The notes under the pieces were generated by a model. The model did not search any database, had not been told where the DNA came from, and saw only the letters and a program-made list of their open reading frames with translations. Positions 49,101-54,084 of a DNA stretch of 64,000 nt are shown here, piece by piece. The stretch's first letter is position 1; every line of letters begins with the position of its first letter. The DNA lies in NCBI GenBank assembly GCA_948146395.1, contig OX411549.1, positions 33,192,693 to 33,256,692 on the forward strand, given 5' to 3'. The position numbers and the translations under genes are program-made. Origin of the DNA: Fragum whitleyi. Lineage: Eukaryota > Mollusca > Bivalvia > Cardiida > Cardiidae.

Positions 49101-52100
49101 TGCTTGTCAGAAGCAATTTCTTCTTTTTTCACAATGTTTTCTTAATCATAAAATCACAGGCACATAAAAAGCAGGGATTAAACAGCAAAGGGTTAAACCA
49201 CTTGATTCAGAGTTTGAGTACACAAATTGAGCGAACTAAAGCCTTCCACAGAATATCACTTAATCATGCAACATGAGAAAGATTTAAGTTTCATTCTCCC
49301 AATTGAAAAAAAAAGAAGAAAAAAGTTCTTTTGGTACACATATGTTTCTGAAAAACTCAATTTTCAAGAATTGGACCTTGACACATGATCTGGACATTAT
49401 TTCACTTGACCTTGAGGATGGTATCTGCAGATGTGTATATAAATGACATCTATCAAGATGCCAAATATGAGCAATGTAGAGTTGAAGAATTTAAAACTGA
49501 TCCCTTTTGGGGGTAAGTTTTGTTCAAGTTTGACAATAAAAATGACCTTAATCTTGTTACTTGATTTTCAACTTGCTTATGGTAGATGAGTAACATTAGG
49601 ACTTATTAATATGCCAAATATGAACAACTTTCCTGAGAGTAACTAAAATAACTTCAATAAATAATAAAAATTGTTTGCTTCAGTATTGCAAATTAATCAT
49701 CATACCAAATATGAATATAGTATTATGAAGGAGTTTGAAGTAATAGGTAATGTCTAGTGTTTTGGATTCAGATTTGAACATTAACAAACAGTAGAGAAGT
49801 AATAAAGTATGATCTCTAAATGTGGGGACATGAAAAAAACCCAACACTCCCTTCATCTTTTATCTGGATTGTTTCTATAGACAACAAAATTAACCTTCAA
49901 AGCTTGATTTTCTTTCAGTAGTTTTTTCTTCACTTTTTGAAAGACTGACAGTACTTTATTTCCAATTTGACCATAGACTACAATCTTCAGAGTACGTAGA
50001 GGTAGACCAGCATTTATCCAATAGGCTCCAGCCTCCACCATTGTTTTACACACTTCTGCTTCACTTTGTTGCTAAAAAGAAAGATTTATAAGATATTAAG
50101 TGAGTGGTCATTAAAAACCAAATTAATCACAGATGTTATCTATAATCAGATAAAAACAAGGCTTTAGATAATACATATGGTATTTCATGAGCACAAATTT
50201 GATACTCTATTTACAATATAACATTAACTTTTGTGATAAATCGAGGAAATTCCAGAATTTTATCAATACAAGTTATTCCTTGAAATATAAAATGTTGTTT
50301 GCCAAATGATGTCAGTAAATGCATTATAAAGTTATTTTAACAACAAAAATATCATGTTCTCAGCTAATTTGCATAGTGTCAACTGATAACCTGTTTTGAA
50401 TGTGCACCTGAGTGCAAAGCAGGGCATAATTAGCAAACAGTTTACTTGATTTTGTTTTCCTGAACGCAGGGCAGTCTTTGTAGTTTGTTTTTTTTCATAT
50501 AACCAATTTAAAATTGATGCATTTTGTAACCCCTCTTATTTCAATATTAGATTAAGCATCAGAAACACACAATTCAACCTTTCAATTGTAAAATCTTTAT
50601 TCCTCAATAAAACCATATATTGTGGGTACCAATTTTAATGAGACAATTCAAATGGATACCTATAATGTAGGTTTTATTTATCACAACCAAGTAGATATTT
50701 TTTTCATTCAATACATTAAGTATGTATTATAATTATCTTATAACCTCTATTTGTCTTGTTTTCATCGGATATGCAAGATTCTAAAAATAACAGCATTATA
50801 TCATTGTTCTAAAAATAACTATGTGATATCATATAAAATATCATACGGGATGTTATCACATAGATATTTGGATAGTTATAAGATAAAGTATTTCATACTG
50901 TTGCTAGTAGTGGAGTTATGACAGAGTTGTCCTTGTTATTAAATACTGGTACAATTATCATAGAGTGATACAGACCTGGTGACCAGTTGCTAGTAGTGGT
51001 GTTATCACAGCGTTGTCCTGGTTATTAAACACTGGTACTAAAACATAGAGTGGTACAGACCTGGTGACCAGTTGCTAATAGTGGTGTTATCACAGAGTTG
51101 TCCTGGTTATTAAACACTGGTACAATTATCATAGAGTGATACAGACCTGATGACCAGTTGCTAGTAGCGGTGTTATGACAGAGTTATCCTAGTTATTTAA
51201 CACTCGTACAAAAACATAGAGTGATACAGACCTGGTGACCAGTTGCTAATAGCGGTGTTATGACAGAGTTGTCCTGGTTATTAAACACTGGTACAAAAAC
51301 ATAGAGTGATACAGACCTGGTGACCAGTTGCTTATAGCGGTGTTATGACAGAGTTGTCCTGGTTATTAAACACTGGTACAAAAACATAAAGTGATACAGA
51401 CCTGGTGACCAGTTGCTAATAGCGGTGTTATGACAGAGTTGTCCTGGTTATTAAACACTGGTACAAATACTCTGAACATCTGGCTTACTTGTTCAACTAT
51501 GGACATGTTTGACTTCAGCCTGAATTTATTGAAATTATAAATAACCTGTCAACCAAGAAATATCAATTAACACTTGTCATGCTGAACCGGAAATATTCCT
51601 GCTTTGTCAGGAGCTATAGACAAACGTCAGCCTGCACATATGTGCAGTCTGAAGTTAGTCTACACAACCTGTTTCTTTCACCTGTTGAAAATTTTTAGCC
51701 AAAATTTATTCCGCATGACAAGATAGAAAGATCCATTTAAACAATACATTCTATTTAACTTTTTTATTACTGTTTCAGCCATATTGCAGCAGCTTGCACA
51801 ACTTATCATGGGCTCCTCCATTTCCTCACAGAACTTGTGAAAAGCCATGGAAAAAATCCTTTGAGAGCCTCTAGAGCTCATTTCACTAAGGCATTTGTTT
51901 ATCTTTATACACTACAACTATACAAATATCCCTGTGATAACATTCCATATGATACTTTTTATGATATCACATGGATATTTTTAGAACAATGTCATAATGC
52001 GTTTATTTTAAGAAACTTACATTTCTGTTTGAATCATCGACAAAAACAAGGCAAAAAGAGGATATAAGATAAATATTAAACAGACTTAGTGTATTGTATG

Positions 52101-54084
52101 AAAAAATATCTAACTTGGTTGTGGGAATTGATAGTTGTCTTGAGCCATCACTCATAAGCATGTGAACTTAAACCAAGTGAGCTCATAAAACTATCCCTTA
52201 CCACTTTATAAAAATCACAAAACCTTTAGGGAGTAGAGCTAAAAAGAATAAAAATACTAAAGACACTGATAGAATTCATGTTGGGTCATTCGATTATTTG
52301 ACAACTGAGTGGATAGACCATAGATAACTATGGCCAAAAAAGTAGGTGCAGGTGGTGTAGACCAAGATCAGACTGATATTGCCAAAAACTGGAATATCAT
52401 TGATTCCCCATGACAAGGGTAAATGAGCCTGTGTGTGAGATTCCCAACAATTTCAAATATGTGCAAAGCAAAGACTCTGACCAGCCTGTGCCTCTGCACA
52501 GTCTGACCAGAGCCTTCACTATTCACTATATAAGAGATAAGGTCTTAATCCTTCTTCTGACAGTCAGCATATACTATTATTGCTTTGTGTCATTGTCTGC
52601 GCAACTAAGCGTTTGTACCTCGCACACAAGTGAAATTGTTGGAAATGTCATGCTCTGACTCAAATGTAATGTAACTGCACATACTTTTCAAAACACAAAA
52701 GTTTTTTATAGGGAGAGTCTGGATTATTGATCTCCCTAGACATCCAACAGGAGAAGTGATGACGTAAATCTAGCTCTTTATTGTAGGCCAGGTCACGCAC
52801 ACTGATGTCTAATTTCTTCTTCAAGGCTCCAATAACAGTGCCTCCCATAGGTGCATAATCCCCTGAAAAAGAGATAGATTAATTCAGTTTTGTGCCCAAG
52901 TTTATTAAACTTTTCTCAAGCTTACCTGAGAATGTTCTCAAATTTCAACTTGAGATGAATGCTTTAATTCTGTTTTAATCCTATGATAAATGTATGAACA
53001 ACAACAACAAATATATATGTGACCTGTCATGCTAAAAAGGGACCATCTTGGAAGTGGGTAAAGTGTTGACCCTAGTCAGACTGTGCGGATTGCGCAGGCT
53101 GACTAGGGTCGAAAGTTTTTGCATCGTTCTTATTTTCTTAATCTAGATTGATCAATCTACCTTCCAGTGAAAGAATTTTTGAAATACGACTTCTCGTTGA
53201 CCTATGCTGGATCAAATTTCTTTTTTAATAATTCATTTTACAGAATTCCCGGGTGGTCCCTTTTCGCGTGACGAGTCACATATAATAAGTTGTTATGAAT
53301 AAGTAATATTAACAACTTATTGATATTATCTTATAATGACCATTATGGTAACTTTAAATTTAATTCTAAATTTAAGAAAATTTTCAGTTGAGAAAAAAGA
53401 GGAAATTCTATAATCTTTGCCTGATAATATGGTGCGTTTTTTATTAATTACACCTGAATACTCTTACTTTAAATTTTTTCATTTTTTCTTACAAGGCAAG
53501 TTTGGGGAGAATTGATTGAATTTTTTTTTACTTTTTCCTGAGGGTGAGAAGGTGTTATTCAAACTTTCAATTTCAAAAGGAATGGTCCTTATAATGGTGT
53601 TGCTTTCTTATTGACGTTAAAAAGATTATTTATTTCTTATCATTCAGTCATATCTTAACCCTTGTCATGCTGAACCCGGAATATTCCTTCCATGGCAGGA
53701 GCTATAAACAAACATCAGGCTGCACATATGTGCAGTCTGATCTTTGTCTATACACCTGTTTTTCCTTTTTATTTTAAAACCAGAAAAGCTAAAAAAAGAA
53801 TATTTTTAAAATGAATACAGACTCAAAGTTAGTTCATTTAGTGCCTTCAGCACTTTGATTTTGAGACAATTTTTCCAAGATTTTTTTATTCAGCATGACA
53901 AGGGTTAAAATGGGTTTAACCATTAAATTTTACTTTTACCTGGAAAAGCTGAGACCATTATGATGTCCACTTTATCCTCAATAGGTAGAGTAGTAATGTC
54001 CCCTGATAGCAGTTGTATTCGACACTGTCCATTCTTTGTCTCCAGTAAAATCTCATTGTCTGCGTCTAGAGTCAAGGTTCCCAT
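24728..54084 (-). CDS. Macro-like / triple TIR / CaaX protein, 14 exons, 933 residues
   Basis: Fourteen GT-AG exons, phases agreeing at every junction, total 2802 nt with TAA at 24728-24730. Domains: macro-like 18-205 (SGDIT 27-31, VSAF 44-47, APMGGT 52-57, then DLRHHFSCW and WINAGLPLRTLKIVVYG); TIR1 212-350 (YDVYVSY, RIIVVL, CLEQYN, MAPFYVE, WIDC); TIR2 372-525 (YDVFISYSHK, AIALLSPNYL, CMEEYN, FLPIWVE); TIR3 586-757, the most diverged (EVAVSFSND, IIVVFVSKEYL, HMHEL). The tail (758-933) is Ser/Asn/Glu-rich and ends RSCILI, a CaaX box predicting geranylgeranylation. At the TIR NADase Glu site TIR1 has Gln288, TIR2 Glu447 and TIR3 Glu654. TIR domains scaffold signalling or cleave NAD; macro folds bind ADP-ribose. 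A membrane-tethered immune or NAD-signal role is inference. ATG directly follows the exon 1 acceptor, so a 5' UTR exon upstream is expected. Exon 3's start is the least certain. Confidence 0.85.
25206..25529. mobile_element. MITE-2 copy with nested MITE-6 hairpin
   Basis: Ends GGGCCTGTGTGTGACATTTCC and TTGTTGGAAATGTCCTGTAC. A diverged MITE-6 palindrome (CTGCGTTCAGGATGACA ... TGTCATCCTGAATGCA, 25336-25455) interrupts it. 43 bp from exon 14. Confidence 0.7.
26412..26505 (-). CDS. Macro-TIR exon 13: tail
   Basis: Acceptor TTGTTTGATTTCAG, donor GTAATTAT. 94 nt encode DTTIIHKPMLLNLISVQMEV and TGKTISTNKAE. It supplies the 3n+1 bases that link exon 12 (phase 2) with exon 14 (phase 0). A shorter form starting at 26453 exists but breaks the frame. 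Confidence 0.7.
26714..26888. repeat. Diverged MITE-6 palindrome
   Basis: AGTCCAGCATTTAGGATGAC is mirrored by GTCATTCTAAACAAAGGG, with GGCAAACTGTTAGCAAATTA inside both arms. Non-coding. Confidence 0.6.
27301..27586. repeat. 22-bp tandem array, about 13 copies
   Basis: Unit TGCTCACCCAGGGAAACAAC plus two bases. Unit starts at 27323, 27345, 27367 and so on; some units have AGGAAAAC or CAAGG variants. About three more copies follow at 28802-28868. All three + frames stay open; the ORFs are by-products. Confidence 0.9.
27586..28794. mobile_element. Tandem-unit element, family B, inside the 22-bp array
   Basis: Starts GAGGGCCATGATGGCCC with CGCTCACCTGAA; about eight units of roughly 145 bp, each with TTTTTGACCCCAGTTGACCC, ATCAAGACAATCATTCTGAC and TGGCCTCTAGAGTGCATACA; ends GACGGACGACGGAC and AGCTCACCTTGAGCACT. 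AACAA on both sides. - strand ORFs across it are repeat translations. Confidence 0.82.
29053..29312. mobile_element. MITE-1 copy, reverse orientation
   Basis: Starts TGTGACTTGTCATGCAAAAA and ends GATGGTCCCTTTTCAAAAGA with CTGGTCACA. Inner palindrome CCTAGTCAGTCTGCG...CGCAGACTGACTAGG. 91 bp from exon 12. Confidence 0.75.
29403..29929 (-). CDS. Macro-TIR exon 12: whole TIR3
   Basis: Acceptor TTTCTCACACACAG, donor GTAAGTGT. One exon carries the whole third TIR domain: GRLEVAVSFSNDSSSLASVF, ALDKANIIVVFVSKEYL, ESHMHELHLGLTRQR, KILYLVKTKPL and DDVTEILLKLR. His replaces the Cys before the Glu. TIR1 and TIR2 are split among several exons, so TIR3 has a different history or lost introns. Confidence 0.88.
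30537..30780. mobile_element. MITE-7 copy
   Basis: Starts AGGGTCCGTTTAACTAACTT, ends TTTTGTAAAACGGACCTG. The centre is the palindrome TCTCATTGGAATTGTC...ATGAGATTCTGC. Confidence 0.7.
31330..31615. mobile_element. Family C element, degenerate
   Basis: AAGTGGACTAATACCCCCTAC at the start, TGACCTTTGACCT at 31431-31443, GACAGATGGGTGGAT run, and TAGTCAGTGGGTATAAC at the end. Better copies at 32795-33085 and 40035-40932. Confidence 0.6.
31673..31816 (-). CDS. Macro-TIR exon 11: linker between TIR2 and TIR3
   Basis: Acceptor CTCAATTTTTCAG, donor GTTTGTAC (weaker). Encodes EETVMEKLLSKHRTSKIESE and QRTKPLDIMKAAEKM, a charged probably helical linker. 144 nt, phase 0 on both sides. Confidence 0.78.
32325..32478. 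mobile_element. MITE-4 copy
   Basis: Inverted ends CTTTAAGATAGTGGACC and GGGTCCACTACCTTAAG, about 70-bp arms with AACATGAACTTTCACAATG. Other copies at 35655-35822 and 48801-48968. Confidence 0.75.
32795..33085. mobile_element. Family C element
   Basis: Starts AACTAGAGCTGTCACAAAGC and AATACCCCCCACC; ends TAGGTAGGGGGTATA after a GGACAGACAGAC run. Contains a perfect AGGTCA direct repeat with one-base gap (32868-32880, reverse). Confidence 0.7.
33119..33333. mobile_element. Degenerate MITE-1 copy
   Basis: ATATGTGATCCATTAC at one end and AATGGTCCCTTTTTGCATG at the other, with TCATTCTAGATTCAGAAAATC in common with the other copies. 12 bp from the microexon. Confidence 0.5.
33345..33369 (-). CDS. 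Macro-TIR exon 10: 25-nt microexon
   Basis: Acceptor CCTTTTTTTTTTCAG, donor GTATGTCT, enclosing 25 nt that encode SKSTDDRLE. Exon 9 ends in phase 2 and exon 11 starts in phase 0; exactly 3n+1 bases are needed and this supplies them. Far too short for an ORF scan. Degenerate MITE-1 sequence lies 12 bp after the donor. Confidence 0.75.
33435..33885. mobile_element. MITE-8 copy
   Basis: Contains AAAGGGAGGTAATCTAATATTG with its inverted partner AATACTTATTACCTCTCTTT, and GAGTGAGCGATTTAAAATGG at the right, as in 18308-18668 (inverted) and 60055-60935. Confidence 0.6.
34413..34615 (-). CDS. Macro-TIR exon 9: TIR2 C-terminal part
   Basis: Acceptor TTCTACTTTACAG, donor GTACTTTG. Encodes DKNMKFLPIWVEHSDLVPPQ, then GVDIMDAVGKFDG and VAELVTKWLKNPE. 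A MITE-1 copy ends 20 bp upstream of the acceptor. Confidence 0.9.
34635..34896. mobile_element. MITE-1 copy
   Basis: Starts TTGTGACCCATCAAGCGAAA, ends GATGGTCCCTTTGCGTGTGA with CGGATCACA. Inner palindrome around GCACTGACTGTGCAGACTG. 20 bp upstream of the exon 9 acceptor. Confidence 0.75.
35181..35355. repeat. Left arm of a 4.3-kb spaced inverted repeat
   Basis: ATGACATGAGTTAAGACATG through CAATACTTTTTCTAG matches 39525-39690 in reverse complement, with shared GATCCGAGATTTGTAGACAA and TGATGTAATTATAAGATTG. Confidence 0.75.
35655..35822. mobile_element. MITE-4 copy
   Basis: TTGGACCACATGAACTTTCA with inverted partner TAAGTTCATTACTCC and GGGTCCACCATCTTAAATAG. Inner palindrome AAACCTTGGT/ACCAAGGTTT. 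Confidence 0.65.
37075..37277 (-). repeat. 3' LTR of the BEL/Pao-type element
   Basis: Direct repeat of 38576-38778. Contains paired TTACGTAACGTCACGTTC-like palindromic CRE-type motifs and a TATAAATAAATG stretch (+ strand). Confidence 0.88.
37460..38545 (-). CDS. Chimeric gag N-terminus / DUF5641-like C-terminus ORF of the LTR element
   Basis: Open from the first ATG (38545) just after the primer-binding-like site to the stop at 37460, 361 codons. N-terminal third: Leu/Glu-rich helices (MMNLQKLRSMRDGQRR...) as in BEL/Pao gag, through HKLPKLKLTKF, which resembles the DUF1759 start. C-terminal third: SSDFRERWRHEYLTALRERH, VGDVIQIHDD, WKLAVVEELYQGNHGLIRAA and ITKLYPLE, the DUF5641 domain that ends BEL/Pao polyproteins. 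The junction near TKF/GKDV marks a large internal deletion that kept the frame. The reading frame is unbroken, which is unusual for a leftover. Confidence 0.8.
   Translation of the reverse strand: MMNLQKLRSMRDGQRRIISRQLEKFEDELTRVENFELLDVLSQKADIIRDINDKIVNHDDTDDIATELFESEEYSIELGLKLGKLRYTLQTQDQIEERIVIKDGVSEGQKDTPNYTIGSSSGDQEVSSFQRQEEDDTQRVLQCSESVVRPSNSENVSSHLNTIPVQTYHKLPKLKLTKFGKDVQNRVVRENGPTVVKSTTTEENATSNYILNLLTSPPNNRELYVASDDISELTVANKDIRNIKTNQVERYFDKHHHTLHPDYNTKCRGMRLVWSSDFRERWRHEYLTALRERHQTNGRNKQKIAVGDVIQIHDDCPRSPWKLAVVEELYQGNHGLIRAAKIKTKNGLTNRAITKLYPLEC
38576..38778 (-). repeat. 5' LTR of the BEL/Pao-type element
   Basis: Direct repeat of 37075-37277, adjacent to the primer-binding-like site, hence the 5' LTR on the - strand. 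About 5 percent diverged from its partner by eye, so not a very recent insertion. Confidence 0.88.
39525..39690. repeat. Right arm of the spaced inverted repeat
   Basis: CTAGAAAAAGTATTGTTCC through CATGTCCTAACTCATGTCAT, reverse complement of 35181-35355 at high but imperfect identity. Confidence 0.75.
40035..40932. mobile_element. Family C element, long copy
   Basis: Starts AACTAGAACTGTCCCAAAGC and TATACCCCCCACC; ends ATACCCCCCCATAAC with GTTGTGGGGGGTATAATAA. A GGACGGACGGACAGACGG run is at 40848-40879. Units include AACTTCATATGATAGGAAAC and GTGGGAGGAGAAGAGGACAC. A perfect spaced AGGTCA repeat is at 40379-40391. Confidence 0.8.
41518..41654 (-). CDS. Macro-TIR exon 8: TIR2 middle with catalytic-site Glu
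   Basis: Acceptor ATACCCTCTTTAG, donor GTATGTAT. Encodes SNWQKMLYDCMGGCKC, AIALLSPNYLTSKVC and MEEYNLALARFLSQ. Glu447 is three residues after Cys, as in the WCxxE motif of TIR domains. Confidence 0.9.
41752..42190. mobile_element. Family A 5' fragment
   Basis: CTAGAACTGCTTGAGCAGC, AGGCCTGAAT and GAATGTTTATTTCAAGTA match the start of 9600-11444; it stops without the terminal run. Confidence 0.6.
42584..42783. mobile_element. MITE-2 copy
   Basis: Starts GAGCCTCTGCATGACATTTCC, ends GCTGGAAATGTCAATCACAG. Centre CAGCCTGTGCATATGCACAG. Confidence 0.7.
42893..43152. mobile_element. MITE-1 copy, reverse orientation
   Basis: Starts TGTGACCCTTCACGCAAAAA, ends GGATGGTCCCTTTTCGCATG. 23 bp from the exon 7 donor. 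Confidence 0.75.
43175..43428 (-). CDS. Macro-TIR exon 7: TIR1 end, linker, TIR2 start
   Basis: Acceptor GGTCCCTTTACAG, donor GTTTGATT. Encodes GACSTVIQTL (end of TIR1), an acidic linker, and YNYDVFISYSHKTPQEAELL through VKVFYDRSALTTG (TIR2 first half). Phase 1 at the end matches exon 8. Confidence 0.9.
43587..44490. mobile_element. Tandem-unit element, family D
   Basis: Starts ACAAGAGTGCCATCGTC with ATACGCCGCC; ends GTCCGCCTCCGGCGGCGTAT. Units of about 150 bp with TTTAAGGGGGCATAA and GACCAAGTTTCATTTA, then a GGACGGATGGATGGACGG run (44381-44440). Confidence 0.8.
44690..44923 (-). mobile_element. tRNA-derived SINE
   Basis: On the - strand the head reads GCCTCGGTGGCCTAGTGG, an exact A-box, and GGTTTGAGCCCC, a B box, about 50 bases apart. 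The body contains a short palindrome GGTAGCAGTGGGTTTAAACC. A functional tRNA is unlikely: no full cloverleaf. Confidence 0.7.
45660..46470. mobile_element. Family B element, 3'-truncated
   Basis: Starts AACAAGAGGGCCATAGTGGC with GGCTCACCTGAA; five or six units like those of 27586-28794, ending in GATTTCATCAATTTTCAACC with no terminal run. Confidence 0.75.
47373..47546 (-). CDS. Macro-TIR exon 6: TIR1 second half
   Basis: Acceptor TTGTTTTGTCCAG, donor GTAAGGTA. Encodes IIVVLTALFLESPECLEQYN, then MAMCCNKIMGG, MAPFYVENV and LVQWIDC. C285-L-E-Q288 aligns with TIR2 C444-M-E-E447, so the usual catalytic-site Glu is Gln here. Confidence 0.9.
47857..48082. mobile_element. MITE-2 copy
   Basis: Starts GAGTCTATGTGTGGCATTTTC, ends TTGGAATCTCTCACACAGGC. 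Confidence 0.6.
48563..48756 (-). CDS. Macro-TIR exon 5: TIR1 first half
   Basis: Acceptor CTAAATTCAG, donor GTAATCTA. Encodes TKKNYDVYVSYHPHDKDQYV (TIR box 1 region) through EAVWQKNIFNTMVSSKR. The exon is missed by long-ORF scans because its frame has no good start codon. Confidence 0.88.
48801..48968. mobile_element. MITE-4 copy
   Basis: Arms TTTTGGACCATATGATCTTT and GTTAAAGTTCATGTCTTCC, inner palindrome AGGTTTCCTAATG/CATTAGGAAACCT. 45 bp from exon 5. Confidence 0.65.
48969..49196. mobile_element. MITE-5 copy
   Basis: Ends TTAACCCTTTCCTGTTTTAC and AAACAGCAAAGGGTTAA are inverted. The centre is a hairpin AAGAAGAAATTGCTTGTC/GAAGCAATTTCTTC. Nearly identical to 58033-58257. Confidence 0.85.
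49895..50071 (-). CDS. Macro-TIR exon 4: macro-like C-terminal part
   Basis: Acceptor TCTTTCTTTTTAG, donor GTTAATTT (weaker, but 177 nt keeps phase 0 on both sides). Encodes VEAGAYWINAGLPLRTLKIV, VYGQIGNKVL and a Lys-rich helix ending ENQALK. Confidence 0.78.
50755..50880. repeat. Left arm of an inverted repeat around exon 3
   Basis: CATTGTTCTAAAAATAACTA and GTTATCACATAGATATTTGG match 51905-52050 in reverse complement, with ATGTGATATCATA in the core. Confidence 0.75.
50901..51475. repeat. 85/86-bp minisatellite, about 6.7 copies
   Basis: Unit starts TTGCTAGTAGTGGTGTTAT at 50901, 50987, 51072, 51158, 51243, 51328 and 51413 and ends CAGACCTGGTGACCAG. Few differences between units. Intronic. 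Confidence 0.95.
51567..51722. mobile_element. MITE-3 copy
   Basis: TTAACACTTGTCATGCTGAA at the left, TTCCGCATGACAAG at the right, inner palindrome CTGCACATATGTGCAG. 48 bp from exon 3. Confidence 0.7.
51771..51885 (-). CDS. Macro-TIR exon 3: macro-like middle
   Basis: Encodes SQRIFSMAFHKFCEEMEEPM and then ISCASCCNMAET, which fits between exons 2 and 4 of the domain. Donor GTAATAAA leaves phase 0, as exon 4 needs. The start is uncertain: CCTTAG at 51886 or CTCTAG at 51871, both in phase, both with a weak pyrimidine tract. Long inverted repeats flank the exon. Confidence 0.6.
51905..52050. repeat. Right arm of the inverted repeat around exon 3
   Basis: CAAATATCCCTGTGATAAC and ATGATATCACATGGATATTT, the reverse complement of 50755-50880. 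Exon 3 and the 85-bp minisatellite lie between the arms. Confidence 0.75.
52425..52661. mobile_element. MITE-2 copy
   Basis: Ends GAGCCTGTGTGTGAGATTCC and TTGGAAATGTCATGCTCTGA are inverted; centre CAGCCTGTGCCTCTGCACAG. 23 bp after the exon 2 donor. Confidence 0.8.
52685..52862 (-). CDS. Macro-TIR exon 2: macro-like core
   Basis: Acceptor CTATCTCTTTTTCAG, donor GTATGTGC. Encodes DYAPMGGTVIGALKKKLDIS, then LDLRHHFSCWMSREI and KKLLCFE. PMGGTVIGAL fits the Gly-rich GGGVAGAI block of macro domains in a changed form. Confidence 0.87.
53021..53282. mobile_element. MITE-1 copy, best preserved
   Basis: Starts TGTGACCTGTCATGCTAAAA and AGGGACCATC, ends GGTGGTCCCTTTTCGCGTGA with CGAGTCACA. The inner palindrome GACCCTAGTCAGAC...CTGACTAGGGTC is intact. 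Confidence 0.85.
53655..53907. mobile_element. MITE-3 copy with perfect 20-bp inverted ends
   Basis: TTAACCCTTGTCATGCTGAA at the left and its exact reverse complement at 53888-53907. Inner palindrome CTGCACATATGTGCAG. 32 bp after the exon 1 donor. Other copies: 51567-51722, 63572-63795. Confidence 0.88.
53940..54084 (-). CDS. Macro-TIR exon 1: start codon, macro-like strand block
   Basis: Acceptor GATGCTTTTGCAG immediately before ATG at 54084; donor GTAAAAGT. Encodes MGTLTLDADNEILL, then CRIQLLSGDIT and VDIIMVSAFP, the pattern of macro-domain strands (GDIT ... VDAIVNAAN in the family). If an upstream exon is coding the protein is longer. Confidence 0.85.

Noticed and set aside
51678..51761. 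Extension of exon 3 past the GTAATA donor
   Set aside because: Reading on gives a sequence unlike the domain and enters MITE-3; stopping at 51771 gives the phase exon 4 needs.
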